From: Cytobacillus oceanisediminis 2691
Lineage (GTDB): Bacteria; Bacillota; Bacilli; Bacillales; Cytobacillaceae
Direction: 5' to 3'
Assembly (NCBI RefSeq): GCF_007678455.1
Contig: NZ_VEEP01000001.1
Span: 496,001 to 560,000, forward strand
DNA: 64,000 bases
Shown here: in pieces, positions 55,324 to 64,000 of the stretch
How the letters are laid out: each line of letters starts with the position of its first letter
How positions within the stretch are numbered: the first letter of the stretch is position 1
Notes under the pieces: model-generated
Databases searched by the model: none
Told to the model about the DNA's origin: nothing
Seen by the model: only the letters and a program-made list of their open reading frames with translations
Made by a program: the position numbers and the translations under genes

Positions 55324-56646
55324 ATGAATACAAAACCAATCCTGGATATAAAAGACGTACCATCACCTTTTCAATGGGTGACACTAAGCCTTCAGCACTT
55401 ATTCGCCATGTTTGGCGCTACAATCCTTGTACCTTATCTTGTGGGCTTAAGCCCGGCAATCGCCTTGATCTCAAGCGGACTTGGGACGATCGCCTTCCTG
55501 ATCATCACAAAATTCCAGGTTCCAGCTTACCTGGGGTCCTCCTTCGCTTTTATCGCACCCGTCATCGCAGCCAAAGCAGGCGGCGGACCGGGAGCAGCCA
55601 TGGTCGGGACCTTCCTTGCCGGCCTTGTATATGGAATCGTCGCTTTAATCATCAAGAAAGCAGGCTATCGCTGGATCATGAAGTTGTTGCCGCCTGTAGT
55701 TGTAGGCCCGGTTATCATCGTAATTGGACTTTCATTAGCTGGTACTGCAGTTAGCATGGCAATGAATAACCCTGGAACGAATGAGTACAGCTTGATCCAC
55801 TTCTCTGCTGCACTTGTGACGCTTGCCGCAACAATCGTCTTCTCGATTTATGGAAAAGGAATGCTGAGCATGGTTCCGATCTTAGGGGGAATCGTAGTCG
55901 GATATCTATATTCCCTCTCGATTGGGATTGTAGACTTCAGCGGTGTAAAAGCAGCAAAAGTATTTGAAATGCCAGATTTCATCTTCCCGTTTGTAGATTA
56001 TGATATAAGCATCAGCTTGAAACTTGTCCTTCTGATGGTACCAGTCGCAATCGTAACTCTATCTGAACACATTGGCCATCAGCTTGTGTTAAGCAAGGTT
56101 GTCGGCAAAGACTATATAAAAGAACCAGGCCTTCACCGTTCGATCATGGGTGATGGTATGGCAACGATGATTTCCGGCTTGATCGGCGGCCCACCAAAAA
56201 CGACTTACGGCGAAAACATCGGTGTGCTGGCAATCACAAGAGTATATAGTGTCTATGTCCTGCTTGGAGCGGCAATCATCGCGACAGTATTCGGCTTCAT
56301 CGGTAAAATCACAGCGCTGATCAGCTCGATTCCAACACCAGTTATGGGCGGAGTATCCATCCTGTTGTTCGGGATCATTGCATCATCAGGATTAAGAATG
56401 CTGGTTGACAGCAAAATCGATTTTGGCAACACACGTAACCTTGTCGTCTCATCAGTCATCCTTGTAATCGGGATTGGCGGAGCATTCATCAAGGTAAATG
56501 AAAACTTCGAAATTCATGGCATGGCTTTAGCGGCTTTGGTAGGTGTCATCCTGAACCTTGTCCTGCCTGGACGTCCAGAGATCCAGGAAGATATGTTCGA
56601 ACTTGAATCTGAAAAAAAAACTGAGTTAAAGAACGATGTAGCATAG
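55324..56646 (+). CDS. pyrP: PyrP, uracil permease
   Basis: PyrP imports uracil with protons. The 440-aa NCS2 (nucleobase-ascorbate) transporter has about 12-14 membrane segments and the family motifs FGATILVPYLVGLSPAIAL, GSSFAFIAPV and SEHIGHQLVLSKVVGKD. The later GGPPKTTYGENIGVLAITRVYS is the NAT signature area. The start at 55324 (MNTKPILDIKD) is the usual N-terminus; a GTG-type extension from 55231 would cross the attenuator. Confidence 0.95.
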   Translation: MNTKPILDIKDVPSPFQWVTLSLQHLFAMFGATILVPYLVGLSPAIALISSGLGTIAFLIITKFQVPAYLGSSFAFIAPVIAAKAGGGPGAAMVGTFLAGLVYGIVALIIKKAGYRWIMKLLPPVVVGPVIIVIGLSLAGTAVSMAMNNPGTNEYSLIHFSAALVTLAATIVFSIYGKGMLSMVPILGGIVVGYLYSLSIGIVDFSGVKAAKVFEMPDFIFPFVDYDISISLKLVLLMVPVAIVTLSEHIGHQLVLSKVVGKDYIKEPGLHRSIMGDGMATMISGLIGGPPKTTYGENIGVLAITRVYSVYVLLGAAIIATVFGFIGKITALISSIPTPVMGGVSILLFGIIASSGLRMLVDSKIDFGNTRNLVVSSVILVIGIGGAFIKVNENFEIHGMALAALVGVILNLVLPGRPEIQEDMFELESEKKTELKNDVA

Positions 56647-56649
56647 TTC

Positions 56650-56800
56650 CACCTTTTAAAAAGGTCCAGAGAGGCTTAAAAGGGTGTTATGAGCGAACCG
56701 GCTTATTTCAGCGTATACTTAAACACGCATTCATGCGGTTTTATGCCGGAAAGTTCATGTAAAAGCACCCTGTTGAATTCAACAGGGTGCTTTTTTTGCA
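56650..56800 (+). promoter_or_regulatory. PyrR-dependent attenuator 3 (pyrP-pyrB gap)
   Basis: AAGGTCCAGAGAGGCTTAAA at 56661-56680 is the PyrR site. The terminator GCACCCTGTTGAA/TTCAACAGGGTGC with T7 is at 56765-56797. The region between (56685-56760) provides the antiterminator arms. Confidence 0.9.
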
Positions 56801-56820
56801 AATAGAGGGGAGGATCAAGC

Positions 56821-57765
56821 ATGAAATGGGATCTGCTGACAACATCAAAGCTGAGAATAGATGAAATAGAGGGAATTCTAAAGAGCGCAACGGGCTTTGC
56901 CAGGGGGGAAATCTGGCAGCCAAAAGGAAGGGTTTTTATCAGTAATTTGTTTTTTGAACCGAGCACCAGGACAAAATCAAGTTTTGAAATGGCCGAACGC
57001 AAATTGGGTCTCGAGGTTATTCCATTTGAGGTGCAGACATCCAGCGTTTTAAAAGGCGAGACATTGTATGACACAGTCAGGACACTCGAGGCGATTGGAA
57101 CGGATGCCGTCGTGATCAGGCATAGTGCTGATAATTATTTTGCAGAACTGGAAAAGGGCATATCCATCCCGGTCATTAATGCCGGCGATGGCAAAGGTCA
57201 TCATCCAACACAATCATTGCTTGACCTGATGACCATTCAGCAGGAATTCGGAAGCTTCTCAGGGTTGAAAGTAGCAATCATCGGGGATATCCTTCACAGC
57301 CGGGTGGCACGGTCCAATGCTGATGCGCTTGTGAGGCTCGGAGCCAGGATTATTTTTTCAGGGCCTGAAAGCTGGGTGGACATTCATGAACTTCCGCAAG
57401 CCTGCGAGTATATGGAAGTGGATGATGCAGTACGTGTGGCTGATGTTGTGATGCTGCTCCGCGTCCAGCATGAACGCCATGACGGAAAGCTCCTTTTTGA
57501 GAAAAATGACTACCATAATCGCTTCGGCTTAACGCTGGAACGAGAAAAGCAGATGAAAAGAGAAAGTATCATTCTCCATCCAGCACCGGTCAATCGCGGT
57601 GTAGAAATTGCAGACGGATTAGTGGAGTGTTCTAAATCGAGGATCTTCAAGCAGATGGAAAATGGTGTCTACATAAGAATGGCAGTGTTGAAAAGGGCAC
57701 TTGAAAAAAGAAATGGGGGAATGGAAGATGTCAATGCTAATCAAAAATGGCAAACTGCTTACTGA
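56821..57765 (+). CDS. pyrB: PyrB, aspartate carbamoyltransferase catalytic subunit
   Basis: PyrB joins carbamoyl phosphate and aspartate to give carbamoyl aspartate. The 314-aa protein has the carbamoyl phosphate loop [16 protein letters not shown], the [11 protein letters not shown] motif and [10 protein letters not shown]. There is no pyrI nearby, as expected for unregulated Bacillus ATCase. The last 13 codons overlap pyrC in another frame. GGGGAGG precedes the ATG. Confidence 0.97.
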   Translation: MKWDLLTTSKLRIDEIEGILKSATGFARGEIWQPKGRVFISNLFFEPSTRTKSSFEMAERKLGLEVIPFEVQTSSVLKGETLYDTVRTLEAIGTDAVVIRHSADNYFAELEKGISIPVINAGDGKGHHPTQSLLDLMTIQQEFGSFSGLKVAIIGDILHSRVARSNADALVRLGARIIFSGPESWVDIHELPQACEYMEVDDAVRVADVVMLLRVQHERHDGKLLFEKNDYHNRFGLTLEREKQMKRESIILHPAPVNRGVEIADGLVECSKSRIFKQMENGVYIRMAVLKRALEKRNGGMEDVNANQKWQTAY

Positions 57766-59011
57766 GAACGGGTTTGAAAATGTTGAGATTCTAATAGAAA
57801 ACGGAAAAATCTTAAAGGTTGAACCTCAAATCTCAATAGAAGCAGAAGAAATCATTGATGCAGACGGAAAGCTGCTGGCACCAGGACTGGTGGACCTCCA
57901 TATACACCTTCGCGAGCCAGGCGGTGAAAAGAAAGAAACGATTGCAACCGGGACACTTGCAGCAGCGAAAGGCGGATTTACCACCGTTGCCGCCATGCCG
58001 AACACAAGACCCGTACCGGACAGTAAAGCCCAGATGGAATGGCTGCAGGAAAGGATACAGGAAACTGCTTCAGTTAGGGTGTTGCCATATGCTTCGATCA
58101 CTGTCCGAGAACTGGGCCAGGAGCTCACCCATTTCGCTGAACTGAAAGAAGCAGGTGCCTTCGCACTGACTGATGACGGAGTAGGAGTCCAATCAGCAGG
58201 AATGATGCTTGAAGCGATGAAAAGGGCTGCAAAGCTTGATATGGCTGTCGTCGCTCATTGTGAGGACAATACACTGATCAACAAAGGCTCGCTTCATGAG
58301 GGAAAAAAAGCTGCAGAGCTTGGCATCAACGGAATCCCATCAGTATGCGAGTCAGTTCATATCGCCAGGGATATCCTTCTTGCTGAAGAAGCGGGCTGCC
58401 ATTACCATGTCTGCCATATCAGCACGAAGGAATCTGTCAGGGCAGTGCGCGATGCAAAACGGTACGGCATCAAGGTTACTGCAGAAGTAACTCCACACCA
58501 TTTGATTTTGAGTGAAGAGGATATACCAGGGAATGATGCCAATTTTAAAATGAACCCTCCGCTAAGGAGCAAAGCCGACCAGGAAGCACTGATTGAAGGA
58601 TTGCTGGATGGCACGATCGATTTTATCGCTACAGACCACGCGCCGCATACCAGCGGGGAAAAAGCAGAAGGAATTGAACTTGCGCCATTCGGGATTGTCG
58701 GCCTGGAGACAGCATTCCCGCTCTTATACACACATCTTGTTGAAAAAAAGGTCCTTACACTAAAGGAACTGATTGACTTTTTGACCATCAAGCCTGCAAA
58801 AGCATTCGGGCTGCCATATGGGGAGTTGAAGCCTGGTGCACCTGCAGATATCGTTCTGATTGATCTCGATCAGGAAAAAGAGATCAATCCAGATGAATTT
58901 TTATCAAAAGGAAAGAACACACCATTCGGCGGCTGGAACTGCAAGGGCTGGCCAGTACTGACAATTGCTGAAGGAAAAATAGTCTGGGAAAAGGGAGTTG
59001 TTAAGGCATGA
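57728..59011 (+). CDS. pyrC: PyrC, dihydroorotase
   Basis: PyrC cyclises carbamoyl aspartate to dihydroorotate. The 427-aa zinc enzyme (B. subtilis 428) has the metal motif [11 protein letters not shown], the lid-like [10 protein letters not shown] and the catalytic TDHAPHT. The start at 57728 ([11 protein letters not shown]) follows GGGGGAATGGAAG and overlaps pyrB by 38 bp. A TTG-type extension from 57701 is less likely. The end overlaps pyrAA (ATGA). Confidence 0.96.
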   Translation: MSMLIKNGKLLTENGFENVEILIENGKILKVEPQISIEAEEIIDADGKLLAPGLVDLHIHLREPGGEKKETIATGTLAAAKGGFTTVAAMPNTRPVPDSKAQMEWLQERIQETASVRVLPYASITVRELGQELTHFAELKEAGAFALTDDGVGVQSAGMMLEAMKRAAKLDMAVVAHCEDNTLINKGSLHEGKKAAELGINGIPSVCESVHIARDILLAEEAGCHYHVCHISTKESVRAVRDAKRYGIKVTAEVTPHHLILSEEDIPGNDANFKMNPPLRSKADQEALIEGLLDGTIDFIATDHAPHTSGEKAEGIELAPFGIVGLETAFPLLYTHLVEKKVLTLKELIDFLTIKPAKAFGLPYGELKPGAPADIVLIDLDQEKEINPDEFLSKGKNTPFGGWNCKGWPVLTIAEGKIVWEKGVVKA

Positions 59012-60105
59012 AGAAGCAGCTGATATTGGAAGATGGAACGGTTTTTGTGGGAGAAGGCTTTGGAAGTGAAACTCAGACGACAGGAGAGGTTGTTTTCAAT
59101 ACTGGTATGACCGGCTATCAGGAAATCCTGTCTGACCCATCCTACTGCGGCCAAATCGTGACATTGACCTATCCCTTGATTGGAAATTACGGAATCAATA
59201 GGGATGATTTTGAGTCGATCAATCCTGCAGTCCAGGGATTAATCGTTAAAGAGAATGCCGAATTCCCTTCTAACTGGCGTGCTGAACTGTCATTGCACGA
59301 TTACCTTAAAATGAAAAACATTCCGGGAATTGCCGGGATCGATACAAGGAAACTGACAAAAATCATTCGCCAGCACGGAACGTTGAAAGGCATGATTTGC
59401 GGTATTGAAGAGAATGCCGAAGAGATTGTTGCAAAATTGAAAATGAAAAACCTGCCAAATGACCAGGTGAAGCAGGTATCAACAAAAACACCTTATCCAA
59501 GCCCAGGCCGCGGACATAGAGTTGTCCTGGTTGATTTCGGGCTGAAGCACGGGATTTTGAGAGAATTGAATAAAAGAAACTGTGATGTGATTGTCGTTCC
59601 ATACAATACGACTGCCGAAGAAATTCTCAGCCTTAGTCCTGATGGCATCATGCTTTCAAACGGACCTGGGGACCCAAAGGACGTCCCGGAAGCAATCGAA
59701 ATGATCCAGGGTTTGCTCGGCAAGGTGCCGCTGTTTGGAATCTGCCTTGGCCATCAGCTGTTCGCGCTTGCTTGCGGAGCCAATACCGAGAAAATGAAAT
59801 TCGGCCATCGAGGTTCGAACCATCCGGTGAAAGATTTACGGACAGGGAGGGTCGCGCTGACATCCCAAAACCATGGATATACGGTAAAAGAAGATTCAGT
59901 AACAGGAACAGAACTGGAGATCACCCATATCGCCCTTAATGATGGCACAATCGAAGGCCTTTCCCACAAAAATGTGGCGGCATTCACTGTACAGTATCAC
60001 CCGGAGGCATCGCCAGGACCGGAGGATGCAAATGGATTGTTCAACCAATTCATGGAGATGGTAGAAGCAGAAAAAAAGGAGGTTGTCGCACATGCCAAAG
60101 CGTAA
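59008..60105 (+). CDS. pyrAA: PyrAA, carbamoyl-phosphate synthase small subunit (pyrimidine-specific)
   Basis: This glutaminase subunit supplies ammonia to the large subunit. The 365-aa protein (B. subtilis 364) has the CPS small domain ([19 protein letters not shown]) and the class I amidotransferase domain with Cys in [15 protein letters not shown] and the His/Glu pair in [11 protein letters not shown]. It overlaps pyrC by 4 bp and pyrAB by 14 bp, so translation of the run is coupled. Confidence 0.97.
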   Translation: MKKQLILEDGTVFVGEGFGSETQTTGEVVFNTGMTGYQEILSDPSYCGQIVTLTYPLIGNYGINRDDFESINPAVQGLIVKENAEFPSNWRAELSLHDYLKMKNIPGIAGIDTRKLTKIIRQHGTLKGMICGIEENAEEIVAKLKMKNLPNDQVKQVSTKTPYPSPGRGHRVVLVDFGLKHGILRELNKRNCDVIVVPYNTTAEEILSLSPDGIMLSNGPGDPKDVPEAIEMIQGLLGKVPLFGICLGHQLFALACGANTEKMKFGHRGSNHPVKDLRTGRVALTSQNHGYTVKEDSVTGTELEITHIALNDGTIEGLSHKNVAAFTVQYHPEASPGPEDANGLFNQFMEMVEAEKKEVVAHAKA

Positions 60106-63100
60106 AGATGTACAGACAATTTTAGTTATAGGTTCAGGGCCAATCATCATCGGCCAGGCGGCGGAATTCGATTATGCAGGCACACAGGCATGCATCGCAT
60201 TAAGGGAAGAAGGCTACAAGGTCATCCTTGTCAACTCCAATCCGGCGACAATCATGACGGACACGGAAATTGCCGATGTTGTATACATAGAACCCCTTAC
60301 ACAGGAGTTTGTATCAAGGATCATCCGCAAGGAGCGCCCGGATGCAATCCTTCCGACCCTTGGCGGGCAGACCGGCTTGAACCTGGCTGTCGAACTGGCC
60401 AATTCAGGAGTATTGGATGAATGCGGCGTACAAATCCTCGGAACCAAACTTGAAGCAATCAACCAGGCTGAGGACAGGGAGCTGTTCAGGAATCTGATGA
60501 ACGAGCTTGGGCAGCCGGTTCCGGACAGCGAAATCATCCATAGCCTTGAAGAGGCATATGCATTCGTAGAAAGTATCGGCTACCCCGTGATCGTCCGTCC
60601 CGCTTTCACAATGGGAGGAACTGGCGGCGGAATCTGCAGCAATGAAAAAGAATTGATTGAAATCGTGACAAGCGGAATTAAAAACAGCCCGGTAGGACAA
60701 TGCCTGCTCGAGAAAAGCATTGCCGGATTCAAGGAAATTGAGTATGAAGTGATGCGCGACAGCAATGATAATGCCATTGTAGTCTGCAATATGGAGAATT
60801 TCGATCCGGTTGGCGTCCACACAGGGGATTCAATCGTTGTCGCACCTAGCCAGACATTGAGTGACCGTGAATACCAGCTGCTCAGGAACGCAAGCCTGAA
60901 AATCATCAGGGCACTTAAAATCGAGGGCGGCTGCAATGTACAGCTGGCGCTTGACCCAGACAGCTTCAATTACTATGTAATCGAGGTGAACCCACGTGTC
61001 AGCCGGTCGTCCGCACTGGCTTCCAAGGCGACAGGATACCCGATTGCCAAGCTGGCTGCAAAGATCGCGATAGGGTTGACACTCGATGAAATGCTGAATC
61101 CGGTCACAGGCAAAACATATGCCTGCTTTGAACCGGCACTGGATTATGTCGTGACCAAAATCCCGCGCTGGCCATTCGATAAGTTCGAATCCGCAAACCG
61201 TACACTCGGAACGCAAATGAAAGCTACCGGAGAAGTCATGGCAATCGGCAGGAATTTTGAAGAATCCTTGCTAAAGGCGATTCGTTCGCTTGAAGCGGAT
61301 GTCACTCACCTTTCGTTGAACAATAAAGATGAAATCGATGATGCCTTGCTTGAAAAAAGGATCCGCAAGGCCGGGGATGAGCGTCTATTTTATCTTGCGG
61401 AAGCGATCAGGAGAGGAATCACAATCGAAACCCTGCATAGCTGGAGCAAAATCGACTTATTCTTCCTATATAAATTAGAGAGATTAATAGCTTTCGAAAA
61501 GGAGCTGTCGGCACAGCCATTCGAGCTCGAAACAGCCAGGACCGCGAAACAAAAAGGCTTTGCCGATAAGGTCATCGCCAAACTGTGGAAGGTGACAGAA
61601 AAAGAAGTATACCAGTGGCGCTTAGCTAATAAGCTGATTCCAGTCTTCAAAATGGTCGACACTTGTGCAGCTGAATTCGAATCTGGCACTCCATACTTCT
61701 ATGGCACATATGAAGAAGAGAATGAATCGATTGTGACGGAAAAGCCAAGCGTCATCGTACTGGGTTCCGGTCCAATCAGGATCGGCCAGGGAATCGAATT
61801 CGACTATGCAACCGTCCACTCTGTGAAAGCAATAAAAGAGGCAGGTTATGAGGCGATCATAGTCAATAACAACCCGGAAACGGTGTCTACCGATTTCAGC
61901 ATCTCTGATAAATTGTACTTTGAACCACTTACAATTGAAGACGTCATGAACATCGTGAACCTGGAAAAGCCGATTGGCGCGGTTGTCCAATTCGGGGGAC
62001 AGACAGCTATCAATCTAGCATCGAAGCTGGTGGACAGAGGCGTGAAAATCCTTGGCACAAGCCTTGAGGACCTCGACCGTGCCGAGGACAGAGACAAGTT
62101 TGAACATGCACTTTCAGACCTGGACATTCCACTGCCAAAAGGAAGCACGGCAAAATCAGTCGAAGAAGCAGCCGCAATCGCTGCAGAAATCGGTTATCCA
62201 GTTCTCGTCCGCCCATCCTATGTACTCGGCGGCAGAGCGATGGAAATAGTCTATAAGGAAGAAGAGCTCCTTCATTATATGAAAAATGCTGTCAAAGTGA
62301 ACCCGGAGTATCCGGTTCTGATCGACCGCTACTTGACTGGTAAAGAAGTTGAAGTTGACGCGATTTCCGATGGCAATAATGTATTGATTCCCGGGATCAT
62401 GGAGCACATCGAAAGAGCCGGCGTCCACTCAGGCGATTCAATCGGCGTCTATCCGCCGCAAAGTCTGAGTGAAGAAGTGAAGCAAAAGCTGGTATCCTAC
62501 ACGATCGACCTTGCAAGGGGACTTAACATCGTCGGCTTGCTGAACATCCAGTATGTAATCGCGAATGAAGAGGTTTTTGTCCTGGAAGTCAATCCGCGTT
62601 CAAGCAGGACGGTTCCATTCCTGAGCAAGATCACGAATGTGCCGATGGCCAAAATCGCGATGAAAGTGATCCTGGGACAGAGCATTGAAGACCAGGGCTA
62701 CCAGACAGGACTAGTACCAGAGCAAGAGGGAGTGTTTGTCAAAGTACCGGTGTTCTCCTTTGAGAAACTTCGCCGAGTCGACATTACGCTTGGACCAGAA
62801 ATGAAATCGACAGGGGAAGTGATGGGCAAGGATACAACACTTGAAAAAGCTCTCTATAAAGGTATGATCGCTGCCGGAATGAAATTCAAGGAGTTCGGAA
62901 CTGTGCTGCTGACAGTGGCGGATAAAGATAAAGAAGAGGCACTGGTTTTAGCCAGAAGGTTCTCGAGTATCGGCTATCAGCTGATGGCTACCGAGGGCAC
63001 GGCAAAATACCTTCAAGATAACGGAATCAAAGTCAAAACAGTCGGCAAGATTGGCTCTCCAGGCCAGAACCTGATTGATGTCATCCGTAAAGGCGAAGCC

Positions 63101-63304
63101 CAGATGGTCATCAATACGCTGACAAAAGGAAAACAGCCTGAACGCGATGGCTTCAGGATCCGCCGTGAATCAGTTGAAAATGGCGTGCCTTGCCTGACTT
63201 CATTGGATACAGCAAAAGCAATTTTAAGAGTCATTGAATCTATGACATTCTCAGCGGATGCCTTAAAGCCAATGGAGCAAGCCAAAGAAGGTGTCCTTTC
63301 ATGA
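60092..63304 (+). CDS. pyrAB: PyrAB, carbamoyl-phosphate synthase large subunit (pyrimidine-specific)
   Basis: The 1070-aa synthase makes carbamoyl phosphate from bicarbonate, ATP and ammonia. Two homologous ATP-grasp halves are visible: residues about 1-545 ([17 protein letters not shown]) and 546-930 ([17 protein letters not shown]). A C-terminal MGS-like regulatory domain ([14 protein letters not shown]) follows; in pyrimidine-specific enzymes it binds UMP and UTP. ATG at 60092 (MPKRKDV) follows AAAGGAGG; TTG at 60083 is within that site. It ends overlapping pyrK. Confidence 0.97.
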   Translation: MPKRKDVQTILVIGSGPIIIGQAAEFDYAGTQACIALREEGYKVILVNSNPATIMTDTEIADVVYIEPLTQEFVSRIIRKERPDAILPTLGGQTGLNLAVELANSGVLDECGVQILGTKLEAINQAEDRELFRNLMNELGQPVPDSEIIHSLEEAYAFVESIGYPVIVRPAFTMGGTGGGICSNEKELIEIVTSGIKNSPVGQCLLEKSIAGFKEIEYEVMRDSNDNAIVVCNMENFDPVGVHTGDSIVVAPSQTLSDREYQLLRNASLKIIRALKIEGGCNVQLALDPDSFNYYVIEVNPRVSRSSALASKATGYPIAKLAAKIAIGLTLDEMLNPVTGKTYACFEPALDYVVTKIPRWPFDKFESANRTLGTQMKATGEVMAIGRNFEESLLKAIRSLEADVTHLSLNNKDEIDDALLEKRIRKAGDERLFYLAEAIRRGITIETLHSWSKIDLFFLYKLERLIAFEKELSAQPFELETARTAKQKGFADKVIAKLWKVTEKEVYQWRLANKLIPVFKMVDTCAAEFESGTPYFYGTYEEENESIVTEKPSVIVLGSGPIRIGQGIEFDYATVHSVKAIKEAGYEAIIVNNNPETVSTDFSISDKLYFEPLTIEDVMNIVNLEKPIGAVVQFGGQTAINLASKLVDRGVKILGTSLEDLDRAEDRDKFEHALSDLDIPLPKGSTAKSVEEAAAIAAEIGYPVLVRPSYVLGGRAMEIVYKEEELLHYMKNAVKVNPEYPVLIDRYLTGKEVEVDAISDGNNVLIPGIMEHIERAGVHSGDSIGVYPPQSLSEEVKQKLVSYTIDLARGLNIVGLLNIQYVIANEEVFVLEVNPRSSRTVPFLSKITNVPMAKIAMKVILGQSIEDQGYQTGLVPEQEGVFVKVPVFSFEKLRRVDITLGPEMKSTGEVMGKDTTLEKALYKGMIAAGMKFKEFGTVLLTVADKDKEEALVLARRFSSIGYQLMATEGTAKYLQDNGIKVKTVGKIGSPGQNLIDVIRKGEAQMVINTLTKGKQPERDGFRIRRESVENGVPCLTSLDTAKAILRVIESMTFSADALKPMEQAKEGVLS

Positions 63305-64000
63305 TCAGGCAGGAAATCTGCAAAGTTGTCAGCAACAGGCAGATTGCCGACAATATCTTTGAACTTGTACTAAGCGGTGACCTTTCTGCCGAAATGGACC
63401 AGCCTGGACAGTTTGTTCATGTAAAAACTGGTGAAGGATTCGATCCGCTCTTGCGCCGGCCGATCAGCATTGCTTCAATCAATGATGGAACCTTCACAAT
63501 CATATACAGGAGGCAGGGAAGAGGCACTTCCCTGCTTGCCGAAAGAACCCCCGGGATGTCAGTCGATGTCCTCGGCCCGCTGGGAAATGGATTCCCGGTA
63601 ACGGAGGCAAAGCCTGGGCAAACCGCAATCCTGGTTGGGGGCGGAGTGGGGGTCCCGCCGATGTACGAGCTGGCCAAACAGCTAGCCCAAAAAGGGGTAA
63701 CAGTCATCAACATTATCGGATTCCAAACAGCACATGCTGTTTTTTATGAAAAAGAACTGGGCGAATTTGGCGAAGTGTATGTCGCGACGGTTGACGGATC
63801 TCACGGCCGAGAAGGATTTGTAACAGATATTCTTCAGGGCCTGGAAGCGGATATCATTTACGCTTGCGGTCCGACACCTATGCTAAGAGCCATCGAGAAT
63901 GGAAACTATGTGGCGAAAACCTACCTGTCGCTCGAGGAACGGATGGGCTGCGGCATAGGCGCGTGCTTTGCCTGTGTTTGCCATACGAAGGACGATCCAA
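63301..64000 (+). CDS. pyrK: PyrK, dihydroorotate dehydrogenase electron-transfer subunit, 3' end outside window
   Basis: PyrK carries FAD and a 2Fe-2S cluster and passes electrons from the PyrD catalytic subunit to NAD+. The frame from ATG 63301 stays open to the window edge (233 codons). It shows the FAD domain ([22 protein letters not shown]), the NAD-binding [13 protein letters not shown] and the start of the 2Fe-2S site ([15 protein letters not shown]). It overlaps the pyrAB stop by ATGA. pyrD is expected next. Confidence 0.95.
   Translation, partial: MIRQEICKVVSNRQIADNIFELVLSGDLSAEMDQPGQFVHVKTGEGFDPLLRRPISIASINDGTFTIIYRRQGRGTSLLAERTPGMSVDVLGPLGNGFPVTEAKPGQTAILVGGGVGVPPMYELAKQLAQKGVTVINIIGFQTAHAVFYEKELGEFGEVYVATVDGSHGREGFVTDILQGLEADIIYACGPTPMLRAIENGNYVAKTYLSLEERMGCGIGACFACVCHTKDDP

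Overview
The window is one contiguous stretch of a low-to-moderate GC, spore-forming Bacillaceae chromosome. Gene content and order follow Bacillus subtilis from ylbC to pyrK almost gene for gene. Strong AGGAGG-type ribosome sites, a meso-diaminopimelate-type MurE, an intact spoIIGA-sigE-sigG cluster, spoVD, spoVE and ylbJ, bacillithiol synthesis (bshC), a T-box and PyrR attenuators all fit. Details that differ from B. subtilis (acyl-CoA carboxylase genes, a DUF3397 gene, a MurF-like stub, no ylmA/ylmB, unusual intergenic repeats) suggest a related genus such as Mesobacillus; that genus guess is inference only. No rRNA, tRNA, CRISPR array, prophage or complete insertion sequence was seen.

Layout. 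(1) 1-14100: the ylb region: ylbC (cut by the window edge), a two-gene minus-strand insert, ylbD, ylbE, ricF/ylbF, ylbG, rsmD, coaD, ylbJ, ylbK, ylbL, tmcAL/ylbM, yceD/ylbN, rpmF, a crotonase-fold gene, an rsfA-type regulator and ylbP. (2) 14300-17580: biotin carboxylase, biotin carrier and carboxyltransferase of an acyl-CoA carboxylase. (3) 17786-20930: panE, DUF3397 gene, bshC. (4) 21270-41498: the division and cell-wall (dcw) cluster mraZ-rsmH-ftsL-pbpB-spoVD-murE-(murF-like stub)-mraY-murD-spoVE-murG-murB-divIB-ylxW-ylxX-sbp-ftsA-ftsZ. (5) 41947-44596: spoIIGA-sigE-sigG. (6) 44718-49086: ylmC-pgeF-ylmE-sepF-ylmG-ylmH-divIVA. (7) ileS behind a T-box, a degenerate DksA-like gene, lspA and a RluD-type pseudouridine synthase. 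(8) 54418-64000: pyrR-pyrP-pyrB-pyrC-pyrAA-pyrAB-pyrK (cut by the window edge), with a strong sigma-A promoter and three PyrR-binding leader/terminator units.

How the genes work together. Regions 4-6 make lipid-linked peptidoglycan precursor (MurE, MraY, MurD, MurG, MurB), polymerise and cross-link it at the septum (PBP2B, SpoVD, SpoVE, FtsL, DivIB), build the division ring (FtsA, FtsZ, SepF, DivIVA) and then hand over to sporulation (SpoIIGA processes pro-sigma-E; sigma-G follows in the forespore). Region 8 is the UMP pathway with its RNA-binding regulator and uracil permease.

The least explained material is intergenic. Two arrays of the same 52-bp hairpin-forming tandem repeat lie about 24 kb apart in opposite orientation (1019-1590 and about 25372-25790). 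Two unrelated sets of short direct repeats have a 20-21-bp period, about two helical turns (20992-21097 before mraZ; 52739-52850 before lspA). There are also two MITE-like elements with matching inverted ends and 8-bp target duplications (89 bp at 5019-5107; 337 bp at 47336-47672).
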